DNA from: Bradyrhizobium roseum
GTDB lineage: Bacteria > Pseudomonadota > Alphaproteobacteria > Rhizobiales > Xanthobacteraceae
Reading direction: 5' to 3'
Assembly (NCBI RefSeq): GCF_030413175.1
Contig: NZ_CP129212.1
Span: 6,719,001-6,783,000 of the forward strand
DNA length: 64,000 nt
Below the pieces are notes generated by a model. The model saw only the letters and a list, made by a program, of their open reading frames with translations. It made no database searches and had not been told where the DNA came from. Below, piece by piece: positions 1 through 8,626 of the stretch (positions within the stretch are counted from its first letter, which is position 1; each line of letters starts with the position of its first letter). Made by a program: the position numbers and the translations under genes.

Positions 1-100
1 CGCCTGATTCCGCCAGCCTCAGCGCGATTGCCGCACCGATGCCGCGCGAAGCGCCCGTCACCAGCGCGACACGCGCGCTCAGATCCTGTCCGGCCGCCAT
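1..100 (-). CDS. SDR family oxidoreductase, N-terminal fragment (3' end outside window)
   Basis: Only the first 33 codons lie in the window. They begin with ATG (complement of 98-100) and read through an early beta strand into TGASRGIG, the classical short-chain dehydrogenase NAD(P)-binding motif TGxxxGIG. The gene starts about 30 bp downstream of the nitronate monooxygenase stop on the same strand, so the two are probably co-transcribed. The substrate cannot be inferred because the catalytic Ser-Tyr-Lys region is missing. The SDR family call is firm; the reaction is unknown. Confidence 0.8.
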   Translation of the reverse strand, partial: MAAGQDLSARVALVTGASRGIGAAIALRLAESG

Positions 101-131
101 GGATCCTCCGTCGCGTTCACGACGGCCCGCC

Positions 132-1100
132 CTACAGTGCGGGGTCGACCGCCTCGTCATATTCCTTCTTGAACCGCGCGATCAGTTCGGCCGCCGGCAA
201 CACCTTGCCGATGCCGCCGATGCCCTGGCCGGAGCCCCAGATTTCCTTCCATGCCTTCGGCTTGCTGCGCTCGCCGGAGGCATCGGTGCCAAAGCTCATC
301 TTGGAGGGATCGGAGGTCGGCAGGTCGTCGGGATTGAGGCCGGCCTTGACGATGGACGGCTTGAGGTAGTTGCCGTGCACGCCGGTGAACAGGTTCGAAT
401 AAACGATGTCTTCCGCCGACGAGGCGGTGATCATCTGCTTGTAGTCTTCGACCGCGTTGGCTTCCTCGGTCGCGATGAAGGCCGAGCCGATATAGGCGAA
501 GTCGGCGCCGAGAATGCGCGCCGCGCGGATTGCGCGGCCGTTGGCGATCGCGCCCGACAGCGCGATCGGTCCGTCGAACCAGGCGCGCGTCTCCTCGACG
601 AAAGCGAGCGGCGAGATCGTGCCGGCATGGCCGCCCGCGCCGGCCGCCACCAGGATCAGCCCGTCGGCGCCCTTCTCGATCGCCTTGTGCGCGAATTTCT
701 GGTTGATCACGTCGTGAAAGACGATTCCGCCCCACCCGTGCGCCGCCTTGTTGAGATCCTCGCGCGCGCCGAGCGACGTGATCAGCATCGGCACCTTGTA
801 CTTCTCGCACATCGCCATGTCCTGCTCGAGCCGGTTATTCGACTTGTGCACGATCTGGTTCACTGCAAACGGCGCCGATGGCCGCTCCGGATGCGCCTTG
901 TCATACGCCGCCAGTTCCTCGGTAATCCGCGCCAGCCATTCGTCGAGCAGTGCTGCGGGGCGCGCGTTCAGCGCCGGAAACGATCCGACCACGCCGGCCT
1001 TGCACTGGGCGATCACCAGATCGGGCACGGAAATGATGAACAGCGGCGACCCGATGACGGGTATCGACAGGCGGCCCTTGAACAGCGCGGGCATGGACAT
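132..1100 (-). CDS. Nitronate monooxygenase (2-nitropropane dioxygenase family)
   Basis: The 322-residue protein is a TIM-barrel flavoenzyme that would oxidise alkyl nitronates using FMN and O2. The glycine-rich stretch GAGGHAG at residues 154-160 carries the His (H158) that acts as catalytic base in this family. IGSAFIATEEAN at about 204-215 matches the FMN-phosphate loop. Length fits the 310-380 residue family norm. Some family members are enoyl reductases or simply flavoproteins, so the physiological substrate is uncertain. It is the upstream partner of the SDR gene that runs off the left edge. No signal peptide is visible, so it should be cytoplasmic. Confidence 0.87.
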   Translation of the reverse strand: MSMPALFKGRLSIPVIGSPLFIISVPDLVIAQCKAGVVGSFPALNARPAALLDEWLARITEELAAYDKAHPERPSAPFAVNQIVHKSNNRLEQDMAMCEKYKVPMLITSLGAREDLNKAAHGWGGIVFHDVINQKFAHKAIEKGADGLILVAAGAGGHAGTISPLAFVEETRAWFDGPIALSGAIANGRAIRAARILGADFAYIGSAFIATEEANAVEDYKQMITASSAEDIVYSNLFTGVHGNYLKPSIVKAGLNPDDLPTSDPSKMSFGTDASGERSKPKAWKEIWGSGQGIGGIGKVLPAAELIARFKKEYDEAVDPAL

Positions 1101-1254
1101 GCAGGACGATCCTTTGGTTATTCAGGCGAGCGAGGCGGCTCTAGAGATGCCAGACGTCATACCAACCATCAAGGCAGTCTTTCCAGTGTCAAATATTGCG
1201 TTTTGACGCTGGCGGAGTTGCGTTTGGCATGACCGCTCAAGAAGCGAGAATTCG

Positions 1255-1800
1255 CTACTGGCACAGCGCCCGCGTCACGAAATTTTCGGTCTTGCAATCG
1301 CCCGGCTGACGCTTGTAGCCCGGCATGTACACTTTCGGCGAGCATTTCTCGGCCGCATCGGTATCGAGGCTCTTGCCTTCCTTGAAGCCGTTGCCCTGGC
1401 ATAGCCGGTCGGCGCCGGCCTTGCAGTCGGGCGCACCGTTGGATGCCACCAGACAGGCCGTGCGCCCTTTCACCATGGTCGAAGGTTTTGCGATGTTGGA
1501 GAGGCTCTGGCCGGCATCCTTGGTGCGCGCGTTGAGATCGTCGAGGGTCTCGCTCGGACTCTTCAGTGGCGGCAGCAGCGATTTTGACTTTTCGAACAGT
1601 TTTCCGATTTCGTTGATCAGGCCCGGATTCTCGTCACGCGTTGCCGGCGGTGGCTCAGCGGGTGTCGACGCGGGAGCCGGTGACTGCAAACCAAGCGTAG
1701 GCGGCGGCGCGGCCTGTGGCCTGGCGGTTTCGGGAGCCACCGCCAGCAGAGACGCCACGAGGCCGCCGATCGCAAGTTGCGTGCCGAATGATTTGAACAT
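1255..1800 (-). CDS. Secreted hypothetical protein with Cys-containing C-terminal domain
   Basis: This 181-residue protein has a predicted signal peptide (hydrophobic segment at about residues 8-24, rich in A, V and L) followed by a Pro/Ala-rich linker at about 28-53. The C-terminal part, from about residue 110, has six cysteines spaced as in a disulfide-bonded extracytoplasmic domain, ending in ...RALCQ. I recognise no named family. The signal sequence and paired cysteines suggest a periplasmic location. It is transcribed alone, 117 bp downstream of the DedA-like gene and with a tandem repeat between them, so co-transcription is possible but unproven. Confidence 0.65.
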   Translation of the reverse strand: MFKSFGTQLAIGGLVASLLAVAPETARPQAAPPPTLGLQSPAPASTPAEPPPATRDENPGLINEIGKLFEKSKSLLPPLKSPSETLDDLNARTKDAGQSLSNIAKPSTMVKGRTACLVASNGAPDCKAGADRLCQGNGFKEGKSLDTDAAEKCSPKVYMPGYKRQPGDCKTENFVTRALCQ

Positions 1801-1857
1801 TGCACGAGCCTAGCCTGAAGCCGGGAGGCCGGCAAAGCGTCGGATCAGCGCGATCCG

Positions 1858-1941
1858 GATCAGCTTGTAAGCGATCTAGATCAGCTAGTAAGCGATCTAG
1901 ATCAGCTAGTGAGCGGTCTAGATCAGCTTGAACGCGATGAC
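1858..1941. repeat. 21-bp tandem repeat, about 3 full copies plus a diverged copy over a stop codon
   Basis: Units 1858-1878, 1879-1899 and 1900-1920 share the pattern gatcagct(t/a)gtaagcgatcta with one to four changes. The fourth unit, 1921-1941, starts the same way and then becomes the coding end of the DedA-like gene. The stop codon of that gene (complement of 1918-1920) is the unit boundary, and the TAG is repeated at each junction. The array therefore looks like amplification of the last six codons plus stop. Unit phase and coordinates are read directly from the sequence. Confidence 0.9.
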
Positions 1942-2517
1942 GAAGCCGAGCACCAGCACGATGCCTCCGATGGCGACCCACAGGCCGAGCCGCTTTTCCA
2001 GTTCGCTGCGGATCAGGTCGCCATAGCGGTTGAGCAGAACGGCGACGACGAAAAATCGCCCGCCCCGCGCCACAATCGAGCACAGGATGAACAGCCAGAT
2101 ATTGTAGCCCGCAAAGCCCGAGGTGATGGTCACGAGCTTGTAGGGTATCGGCGTCAGCCCCTTCAGCAGGATGATCACCGCGCCCCATTCGGCGTAGGAG
2201 GCGCGGAAGGTTTCGACCTTGTCGCTGAGACCGTAGAGGGTAATCAGCCAGTGCCCGATCGAATCGTAGAGCAGCGCGCCGATGGCGTAACCGAGCACGC
2301 CGCCGGCGACGGACGCGATCGTGCACACGGTCGCGAACCACCACGCCTTCTTCGGCCGCGCCAGCGACATCGGCAGCAGCATGATATCGGGGGGAATCGG
2401 GAAGAACGAGCTTTCCGCGAAGGCAATCGCCGCCAGTATCCAGAGCGCGTAGGGCTTGTCAGCGGCGTCGATGCACCAGTCGTAGGTCCGTTTCAGCATG
2501 GCCGCATCAACCATCAT
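1918..2517 (-). CDS. YqaA/DedA-family inner-membrane protein
   Basis: The 199-residue protein has SSFFPIPPDIMLLP near residue 36 and KGLTPIPYKLVTITSG near 119, two re-entrant Pro-containing motifs typical of DedA/YqaA (SNARE-associated, VTT-domain) proteins. Membrane segments are visible at about 24-48, 60-85, 108-165 and 176-198. The family is linked to lipid scrambling/undecaprenyl-phosphate recycling and membrane homeostasis, so that is the likely role. Its C-terminus (...AFKLI) abuts a 21-bp tandem repeat that duplicates the stop codon. It lies 45 bp downstream of the HisE-like gene, same strand. Confidence 0.85.
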   Translation of the reverse strand: MMVDAAMLKRTYDWCIDAADKPYALWILAAIAFAESSFFPIPPDIMLLPMSLARPKKAWWFATVCTIASVAGGVLGYAIGALLYDSIGHWLITLYGLSDKVETFRASYAEWGAVIILLKGLTPIPYKLVTITSGFAGYNIWLFILCSIVARGGRFFVVAVLLNRYGDLIRSELEKRLGLWVAIGGIVLVLGFVIAFKLI

Positions 2518-2562
2518 GCGGCGGATTTGTCCATGCCGGAATAGAACGGAAGTCGGAAGGAA

Positions 2563-3033
2563 TCAGTGCCGTTTGCGTATGGAGCGGTTTTCCAGCGCGA
2601 CAATTCGCCGCCTGGCCGCAGGCGCCGCTGTCGACTTTGCCAATTCCTTCGGCAGCACCTTGTCGGCTGCCGCCTCGTCCGCAATTGCCTTACCGGAAAG
2701 CGCCTTCGGCATCTTGACCGCCGACTTCGGCAGCTTCTCGGCGATCCCCAGCAGATCTTCGCGCCGATCCATTTCGCGCCAGACATCCTCCGGCTTCACA
2801 CCGGCGGACGCCCACAGCACGGTCAGATTATAGAGCAGGTCGGCACTCTCGCGGACCACTGCGTCAGCTTTGCCGTTGACGGCGTCGATCACGACTTCGA
2901 TGGCTTCCTCGGCGAGCTTCTTGGCCATCCTGGAGGGACCGCGCTGAAAAAGCCTGGCCGTACGCGACGTGGCCGGATCGAGATCACGGGCCGCGAGCAC
3001 TGCCTGATAAAGCCGTTCGAGCGAATCACTCAT
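2563..3033 (-). CDS. HisE-like phosphoribosyl-ATP pyrophosphatase (MazG-fold) paralogue
   Basis: The 156-residue protein begins with a roughly 100-residue all-alpha NTP-pyrophosphohydrolase domain. EEAIEVVIDA (about 41-50) and ESADLLYNLTVLW (about 61-73) match the metal-binding helices ExxE...ExxD of HisE/MazG proteins. It is longer than classical HisE (about 105 residues), with an Ala/Lys/Arg-rich tail that looks disordered and basic. No other his gene is nearby, so this is probably a second copy and may act on another nucleotide. The family call is solid; assignment to histidine biosynthesis is not. Confidence 0.75.
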   Translation of the reverse strand: MSDSLERLYQAVLAARDLDPATSRTARLFQRGPSRMAKKLAEEAIEVVIDAVNGKADAVVRESADLLYNLTVLWASAGVKPEDVWREMDRREDLLGIAEKLPKSAVKMPKALSGKAIADEAAADKVLPKELAKSTAAPAARRRIVALENRSIRKRH

Positions 3034-3093
3034 TGTTCCAATCTAGTCCAAAGCCGTGGCAAGCGTGTTAACGACCTGACCCGCAACCAGAAA

Positions 3094-3122
3094 AATCCAC
3101 CGGCCGCCGCGGCCGGTGGATT
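3094..3122 (-). terminator. Rho-independent terminator after the Tyr/Gly-rich gene
   Basis: A perfect 12-bp GC-rich stem (3094-3105 with 3111-3122) encloses a 5-nt loop. On the minus strand it is followed by a T run, the normal shape of an intrinsic terminator. It lies 33 bp beyond the stop of the 3156-3548 gene and separates it from the HisE-like gene. Confidence 0.75.
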
Positions 3123-3155
3123 CATCTTTAACAGTTGCGATTTTAGCGGTCGCGT

Positions 3156-3548
3156 TTACCAGCCGCGATAGTGGTGCCCGTGGCCGTAATAGGGACCGCC
3201 GCCGTAATAATAGGGCGCCGGGCTGCCGTAATAGGCCGGACGGCCGTAATACCCATCGTCATAATAGTGGCGGCGGTTCTGGGTGGCCGCGATCGCAATG
3301 CCCGTGCCGACGATGCCGGCGAAGGCCGCCGCAGCCGCGGCACCGCCGCCGCCGCGGCGGTAGTGCCGACGGCGCGCGCTGATATCGGTCGCATCGCTGG
3401 TCCCTGCGGTCGCAGCTACGCCCTTGGCGGGGGTCGCGGAGCCGGCAAAAGCCATGGTCGGCGCGACCGTCGTCAGCGCAACCGCAACAACCGTCGCCGC
3501 CGCGCTGGCGCGGCCAATCGATGAAAACATACCCTTTCGCGCAAACAT
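3156..3548 (-). CDS. Secreted Gly/Tyr-rich small protein
   Basis: I place the start at the ATG complementary to 3546-3548 because GGAGG lies 8 nt upstream; the frame stays open further upstream without such support. The 130-residue product has a signal peptide (hydrophobic Ala/Val segment at about 8-34), an Arg-rich turn with GGGG, a second hydrophobic Ala-rich segment, then a tail dominated by Tyr, Gly, Pro and His. Such low-complexity secreted proteins are common in Bradyrhizobium and their function is unknown. The second hydrophobic stretch could anchor it in the membrane. It is monocistronic, with its own terminator. Confidence 0.7.
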   Translation of the reverse strand: MFARKGMFSSIGRASAAATVVAVALTTVAPTMAFAGSATPAKGVAATAGTSDATDISARRRHYRRGGGGAAAAAAFAGIVGTGIAIAATQNRRHYYDDGYYGRPAYYGSPAPYYYGGGPYYGHGHHYRGW

Positions 3549-3779
3549 CTCAAAAATCCTCCGTGGGAGCTGGCCTGAGGACAGGCCTCGATTAGCTAAC
3601 CACTCAGCCCTACTTAGGTTCCCCAATCCGAACGGCAGCTGAACGATCCCAGGCAAAATCGTGGCAGTCATCGCTTGTTCAGGTTACATGCTGCAGAATG
3701 GCTCGTTCCAGGGGATTCCTTGGGCGATTCATGCCGTTGGCGATGCGGCACTTGTCCCACCTCGTGCTGATGTACCCCG

Positions 3780-4877
3780 ATGCGTGCTGTCAGGACCAAT
3801 GCCACCCACTCCCGCCCGAGCGCTCTCCCCAGGGTTCTCTCAAGGGTCTTTTTGGCCTCCCTTGCCGGGCTGTGTGCGATTGCGGGCCTGATGACGGGCG
3901 ACGTGCTGGCGGCGGACGAGCCACGGCCGCCGCTCGCGATCCAGTTTTCGCTCGATCGTCCGATCGATGCCGCCGCCGCCCCGTTCGTGTTGGCCGCAGC
4001 CGGAGGCCTGTTCAGCGCCGAAGCGCTGGCGGTCACCATCAACATCGCCAGCGGCTCGCAGGACGCGATTGCGCGCGTTGCGGCGGGCACCAGCGATTTT
4101 GCGGTCGTGGACATCAACGCCTTGATACGGTTTCGCGACAAGGACAAGGGCGCCCCCCGGATCAAGGCCGTGTTCATGCTGTTCAACAAGGCGCCCTATT
4201 CCATCATCGCCCGCAAGAGCCGCGGCGTGCTGGCGCTGACCGACATCGAGGGCAAAACGCTCGGCGTCGCCGAAGGCGACCTGTCGGCCCGGCTGTGGCC
4301 GGCGGTTGCCAACTTGAATGGCATCAAGCTCAAGAGCGTGAAGCAGAGCAGCATCAGCGCGGCGGTGCGCGAGCCGATGCTGTCCGCGGGCCAGATCGAT
4401 GCCGTGACCGGCTTCTCCTATCTGTCGGCGATCAATCTCAGGGATCGCGGCGTGCCCGCAGACGATCTGGCGGTACTGAAATTCGCCGACTTTGGCTGCG
4501 AGGCCTATGGCTTCGCCATGATCGTCAGCCCGGCGCTGGCGGCAGCCAAGCCGGAGGCGGTGAAGGCATTCGTGCGGGCCGTGATCGGCGGCGTCAATCT
4601 GACCATCAAGGATCCGACAAACGCGGCGGCCGAAGTCGCCAGCCGCATGGACGGCGGCTCAAAAGATCTCGAACTCGAGCGCCTGCGGAGCATTCTGCGC
4701 GACAACATCCTGACCAGCGAGGTGAAGCGCAACGGCATCGGCGCGATCGATCCGGCACGCTTCGAACGCGCGATCGACCAGGTCGGAGAGGACTTCAAGT
4801 TTCAGAAGCGGCCGCAGGCCTCCGATATTTTCGACGACCAGTTCTTGCCGCCGCTGAACGGGCGTTTGATCAACTGA
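3780..4877 (+). CDS. NitT/TauT-type ABC transporter substrate-binding protein (orphan)
   Basis: The 365-residue protein starts with a long Arg-containing n-region and a hydrophobic segment (about 22-42) ending in LAADE, a plausible signal peptidase site. The mature part has the SsuA/THI5-like fold signature: a GLFSAEALAVTI stretch near residue 78, DFAVVDINALI near 105 and LTDIEGKTLGV near 152. This family binds sulfonates, nitrate, pyrimidine precursors or aromatic acids in the periplasm. No permease or ATPase gene is adjacent, so it must pair with a transporter encoded elsewhere or have a sensory role. The ligand is not predictable. Confidence 0.8.
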   Translation: MRAVRTNATHSRPSALPRVLSRVFLASLAGLCAIAGLMTGDVLAADEPRPPLAIQFSLDRPIDAAAAPFVLAAAGGLFSAEALAVTINIASGSQDAIARVAAGTSDFAVVDINALIRFRDKDKGAPRIKAVFMLFNKAPYSIIARKSRGVLALTDIEGKTLGVAEGDLSARLWPAVANLNGIKLKSVKQSSISAAVREPMLSAGQIDAVTGFSYLSAINLRDRGVPADDLAVLKFADFGCEAYGFAMIVSPALAAAKPEAVKAFVRAVIGGVNLTIKDPTNAAAEVASRMDGGSKDLELERLRSILRDNILTSEVKRNGIGAIDPARFERAIDQVGEDFKFQKRPQASDIFDDQFLPPLNGRLIN

Positions 4878-5015
4878 TGAGCCGCTAAGACGCGGGAGTC
4901 AGCGAGCGCGACCTCGAGCCGGAACAAAATTGATCCCGCTCTGGCCCTCCATCGCATCCCTGTCTAGAATGCGTCCACGCCGACAACGCCCCTGCCCGCT
5001 TTCGAGTCCTTCCGA

Positions 5016-6794
5016 ATGTCCATGCTGCGCCTTTACACCCGCGTTCTCCAACTGCTCGGCAAGGAAGCGCGGCTGGGCTGGATTCTCGCCGTCGCCAATT
5101 TGCTGCTGGCCGGCGCGCAATTCGCCGAGCCCGTGCTGTTCGGCAAGATCGTCGACGTGCTCTCCGGCAAGCCGCAGGCCGGCCCGCTGGCCGCCAGTTC
5201 GGCGTGGCCGCTGCTGGCAGCCTGGGTGGCGTTCGGCCTGTTCACCATCGCCTGCAGCGCGATGGTCGCGCTCCATGCCGACCGGCTGGCGCACCGCCAG
5301 CGCCAGGCGGTGTTGACCGATTATTTCGAACACATCATGCAGCTGCCGCTGACCTTCCACACCGGCACCCATTCCGGGCGGCTGATGAAGGTGATGCTGA
5401 ACGGCACCGACGCGCTGTGGCGGCTCTGGCTCGGATTCTTCCGCGAACATTTCGCCGCGATCCTCTCGCTGGTGGTGCTGCTGCCGCTGGCATTCTACAT
5501 CAACTGGCGGCTGGCGGTGCTGCTGTTCGTGCTGTGCGTGGTATTCACCGTCCTGACCACGCTGGTGGTGCGCAAGACCTACGGCATGCAGAGCGAGGTC
5601 GAGGCGCATTACAGCGACCTCTCCGCACGCGCCTCCGACGCGCTCGGCAATGTCGCGCTGGTGCAGAGCTTTGTGCGAATCGACGCCGAGGTTCAGGGCC
5701 TGCGCTTCGTCGCCGACAAGCTGCTCGCCGTGCAGATGCCGGTATTGGGATGGTGGGCGCTGGTCACCGTCATCACCCGCGCCTCCACCACCATCACCGT
5801 GCTCGCGATCTTCAGCGTCGGCATCTATCTCCATGGCCGGGGAGAGACCACGGTCGGCGAAATCGTGATGTTCGTGAGTTTTGCGACCATGTTGATCCAG
5901 AAGCTCGAGCAGGTGGTGAGCTTCATCAACAACGTGTTCATGGAAGCGCCGCGCCTGCAGGAATTCTTCGACGTACTGGATGCGGTGCCGGCGGTGCGCG
6001 ACCGGCCCAACGCCATGGACACCGGACGGCTGTCCGGCCTCGTCGAGTTCAACGACGTGTCGTTCTCCTATGACGGCAAGCGGCCCGCAGTCGAGGACGT
6101 CACTTTTACCGCGCTGCCCGGCCAGACCATCGCGCTGGTCGGCCCCACCGGCGCTGGCAAATCGACGGCGATCGCGCTGTTGCACCGCGCCTTCGACCCG
6201 CAATCCGGCATCATCAAGATCGACGGCATGGACATTCGCGGCCTGAAGCTGACGGCGCTGCGGCGGAACATCGGCGTGGTGTTCCAGGAAGCGCTGCTGT
6301 TCAACCGTTCGCTCGCCGACAATCTGCGCGTCGGCAAGCCTGATGCCACCGACGAGGAAATGCGCGTTGCGGCCAGCCGCGCGCAGGCGCTGGAGTTCAT
6401 CGAGCGCAGCGACAAGCAATTCGAGACCCATGCCGGCGAACGCGGCCGCATGCTGTCCGGCGGCGAGCGACAGCGACTGTCGATCGCGCGCGCCCTGCTG
6501 AAGGACCCGCCGATCCTGATCCTCGACGAAGCGACCAGCGCGCTCGACGCGGTCACCGAGGCCAAGGTCAACGCCGCGCTCGACGAGGTGATGAAGGGCC
6601 GCACCACTTTCGTGATCGCGCACCGCCTTTCCACCATCCGCAACGCCACCCGTATCCTGATGTTCGACAATGGGCGCGTGATCGAAAGCGGAACGTTCGA
6701 TGAACTCGTCGCCAAGGGCGGACGCTTTGCGGAACTCGCAAAGGCCCAGTTCATGGTGCATGAAGATGCGCGCGCCGCGATCGAGGCCAAATAA
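5016..6794 (+). CDS. ndvA: Beta-(1->2)-glucan export ABC transporter, fused permease-ATPase NdvA
   Basis: The 592-residue half-transporter has an N-terminal type 1 ABC exporter domain (membrane segments within about 20-310) and a C-terminal nucleotide-binding domain. Walker A is GPTGAGKST (376-384), the signature is LSGGERQ (480-486), Walker B is LILDEA (501-506) and the H-loop His is near 536. The N-terminal sequence and overall length match rhizobial NdvA/ChvA, which exports cyclic beta-1,2-glucan (a mixed 1,3/1,6 glucan in Bradyrhizobium) to the periplasm for osmoadaptation and symbiosis. No glucan synthase gene is adjacent. A generic lipid-A-type exporter is the main alternative. Confidence 0.85.
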   Translation: MSMLRLYTRVLQLLGKEARLGWILAVANLLLAGAQFAEPVLFGKIVDVLSGKPQAGPLAASSAWPLLAAWVAFGLFTIACSAMVALHADRLAHRQRQAVLTDYFEHIMQLPLTFHTGTHSGRLMKVMLNGTDALWRLWLGFFREHFAAILSLVVLLPLAFYINWRLAVLLFVLCVVFTVLTTLVVRKTYGMQSEVEAHYSDLSARASDALGNVALVQSFVRIDAEVQGLRFVADKLLAVQMPVLGWWALVTVITRASTTITVLAIFSVGIYLHGRGETTVGEIVMFVSFATMLIQKLEQVVSFINNVFMEAPRLQEFFDVLDAVPAVRDRPNAMDTGRLSGLVEFNDVSFSYDGKRPAVEDVTFTALPGQTIALVGPTGAGKSTAIALLHRAFDPQSGIIKIDGMDIRGLKLTALRRNIGVVFQEALLFNRSLADNLRVGKPDATDEEMRVAASRAQALEFIERSDKQFETHAGERGRMLSGGERQRLSIARALLKDPPILILDEATSALDAVTEAKVNAALDEVMKGRTTFVIAHRLSTIRNATRILMFDNGRVIESGTFDELVAKGGRFAELAKAQFMVHEDARAAIEAK

Positions 6795-7004
6795 GCCGGC
6801 GTGAGCGCAATCACGGTATCGGCATTGCCGAATCTGCGATGATTTCGTCCACGATTTAATCGCCCAGCCCCTGTTCTGGCCCACCAAGGCGGTATAGGTT
6901 TGCGCTGCCGCAAAGCGACGGCGCCGGACACGCTTGAAACCCGAACGTCAGATCTACAAGGACCTCCTTTTTCAAGGCGGGTCTCAAAGGACCGGAACGG
7001 AACA

Positions 7005-8399
7005 GTGCATCTTCTTCGCCTGCTGCCTCGCCATACGTTGAACTGGATCTTCCTCATGACGGCGCTTGCCGTCGTGGCGCCGCGCGCCGCGCTTGCCGAG
7101 GCGCTGCTGGTCGTCGAAGCCGACACCGGCAAGGTGCTGCAGGCCGACAACGCCACCATGCCCTGGTACCCCGCCTCCGTGACCAAGATCATGACGGCGT
7201 ACGTCACGCTGAAGGCCGTCAAGGAAGGCCGGATGACGCTCGACACGCTGCTGACGGTGTCGCCCGTCGCCGCCTCGCAATCGCCGTCCAAGATGGGCTT
7301 CCCTCCGGGCACCCAGGTCACCATCGACAACGCGCTCAAGATGATGATGGTGAAGTCGGCCAACGACATGGCCGTCGTGCTTGCCGAAGGGGTCGGCGGA
7401 TCGGTCGACGGTTTCTCGGCGATGATGAACCAGACCGCGCAAAAGCTCGGCATGACGCAGACGAGCTATGTCAATCCCAACGGTCTGCCGGCGGACGGGC
7501 AGATCACCTCCGCGCGCGATCTCGCAATTCTCGCCCGCGCCGTGATTCGCGATCTGCCGGAATACGAATATTTGATGCACATTCCCTCGATCCGCTACGG
7601 ACGCAGGGTGACGCAGAATTTCAACAAACTGATCGGACGCTATCCGGGCGCCGACGGCTTCAAGACCGGCTTCATCTGCGCCTCCGGCTACAATCTGGTC
7701 GCCTCGGCGACGCGCAACGGCAAGCGGCTGATCGCGGTCGTGCTTGGTTCAACCTCCGGCCACGCGCGCGCGGTGCGCGCGGCGCAGATACTGGATCGCG
7801 GTTTCGGCGGCAGCGGGCTCAGCTGGTTGAAGCCTGAGCTTGGTACCGTCGACAGTCTGGCCCCGATCGATGCGACGCCGCCGAACCTGCGCGACGAGAT
7901 GTGCAACGGTAAGCGCAAGCGGCCGGCAACCGACGAGGACGCCGATGTCGTCGCCGCTAACGGCAACGCCTCGACCGGCGAAACCGCGGTGACGTTCTTC
8001 ACCGCCGGTTTACAGCCGCCGGCGGGCAAGCCGTCAGACCTGATCGCCGCGGCGCCGCTGCCGTCCGAGCCCATTCCGGTCTATACCGGCCCGACCAAGA
8101 CCGGCACGGCGCTGATCGCCGCCGTGGCGGCGGAGGCCGAGAAGCAGACGTCCAGGCGCGGCAAGAAATCGAAGATCGCGGCGAAGAAGCCTGATGCTGC
8201 GAAGTCCAAGGCTGAAGCCGGCGCCAAGCCGGCCGCGATCAGGCATGCAAGCGCCAGACCCGAGGCCGCCGCCAAGCCGGCCGCCTCGGCCGACAAGAAG
8301 CCGGCCGCCAAGCCCACCGCCGCGGACAAGCCTGCGCCGAAGCCGGCCAAGCCGAACGCTGCCGCCAAGCCGAAGGGCGAAAACAAGCCGGCTGGTTAA
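7005..8399 (+). CDS. D-alanyl-D-alanine carboxypeptidase (PBP5/6 type, peptidase S11)
   Basis: I favour the GTG at 7005 because it begins directly before a signal peptide (residues 1-31, ending AALA); the frame can extend upstream to a TTG at 6900. The 464-residue product has the three penicillin-binding motifs: SVTK (S58 nucleophile, K61), SAN (118-120) and KTG (220-222). It would trim the terminal D-Ala from peptidoglycan pentapeptides in the periplasm. The catalytic domain ends near residue 260. The last 100 or so residues are an Ala/Lys/Pro-rich, probably disordered tail that may contact the wall. It is monocistronic. Confidence 0.9.
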   Translation: MHLLRLLPRHTLNWIFLMTALAVVAPRAALAEALLVVEADTGKVLQADNATMPWYPASVTKIMTAYVTLKAVKEGRMTLDTLLTVSPVAASQSPSKMGFPPGTQVTIDNALKMMMVKSANDMAVVLAEGVGGSVDGFSAMMNQTAQKLGMTQTSYVNPNGLPADGQITSARDLAILARAVIRDLPEYEYLMHIPSIRYGRRVTQNFNKLIGRYPGADGFKTGFICASGYNLVASATRNGKRLIAVVLGSTSGHARAVRAAQILDRGFGGSGLSWLKPELGTVDSLAPIDATPPNLRDEMCNGKRKRPATDEDADVVAANGNASTGETAVTFFTAGLQPPAGKPSDLIAAAPLPSEPIPVYTGPTKTGTALIAAVAAEAEKQTSRRGKKSKIAAKKPDAAKSKAEAGAKPAAIRHASARPEAAAKPAASADKKPAAKPTAADKPAPKPAKPNAAAKPKGENKPAG

Positions 8400-8626
8400 C
8401 GGGCCAAGACGCCGCGCAATTAGGCAGTTTTCCTGCCGTTCGCCCGAACGATTCCAGTTCGCTGCAATGCGTCGTTAGCGCACAGCCGCTTGCCATCGGC
8501 ATCAGCATTCACAATACTGCCCCAAAACAAGGCGTGCCCGGCCAGAAAACAGGGACACTCAAAACAAGAATAGAGCACGGATCTGCTCCACATCAGAGCC
8601 GGGTTCGGAACCAGAGGGGAACTACC

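Noticed and set aside
4899..6887. Long open frame antisense to ndvA (662 codons)
   Set aside because: It has no recognisable domain, and its composition is that of a shadow frame of a high-GC gene; ndvA on the other strand has full ABC motifs.
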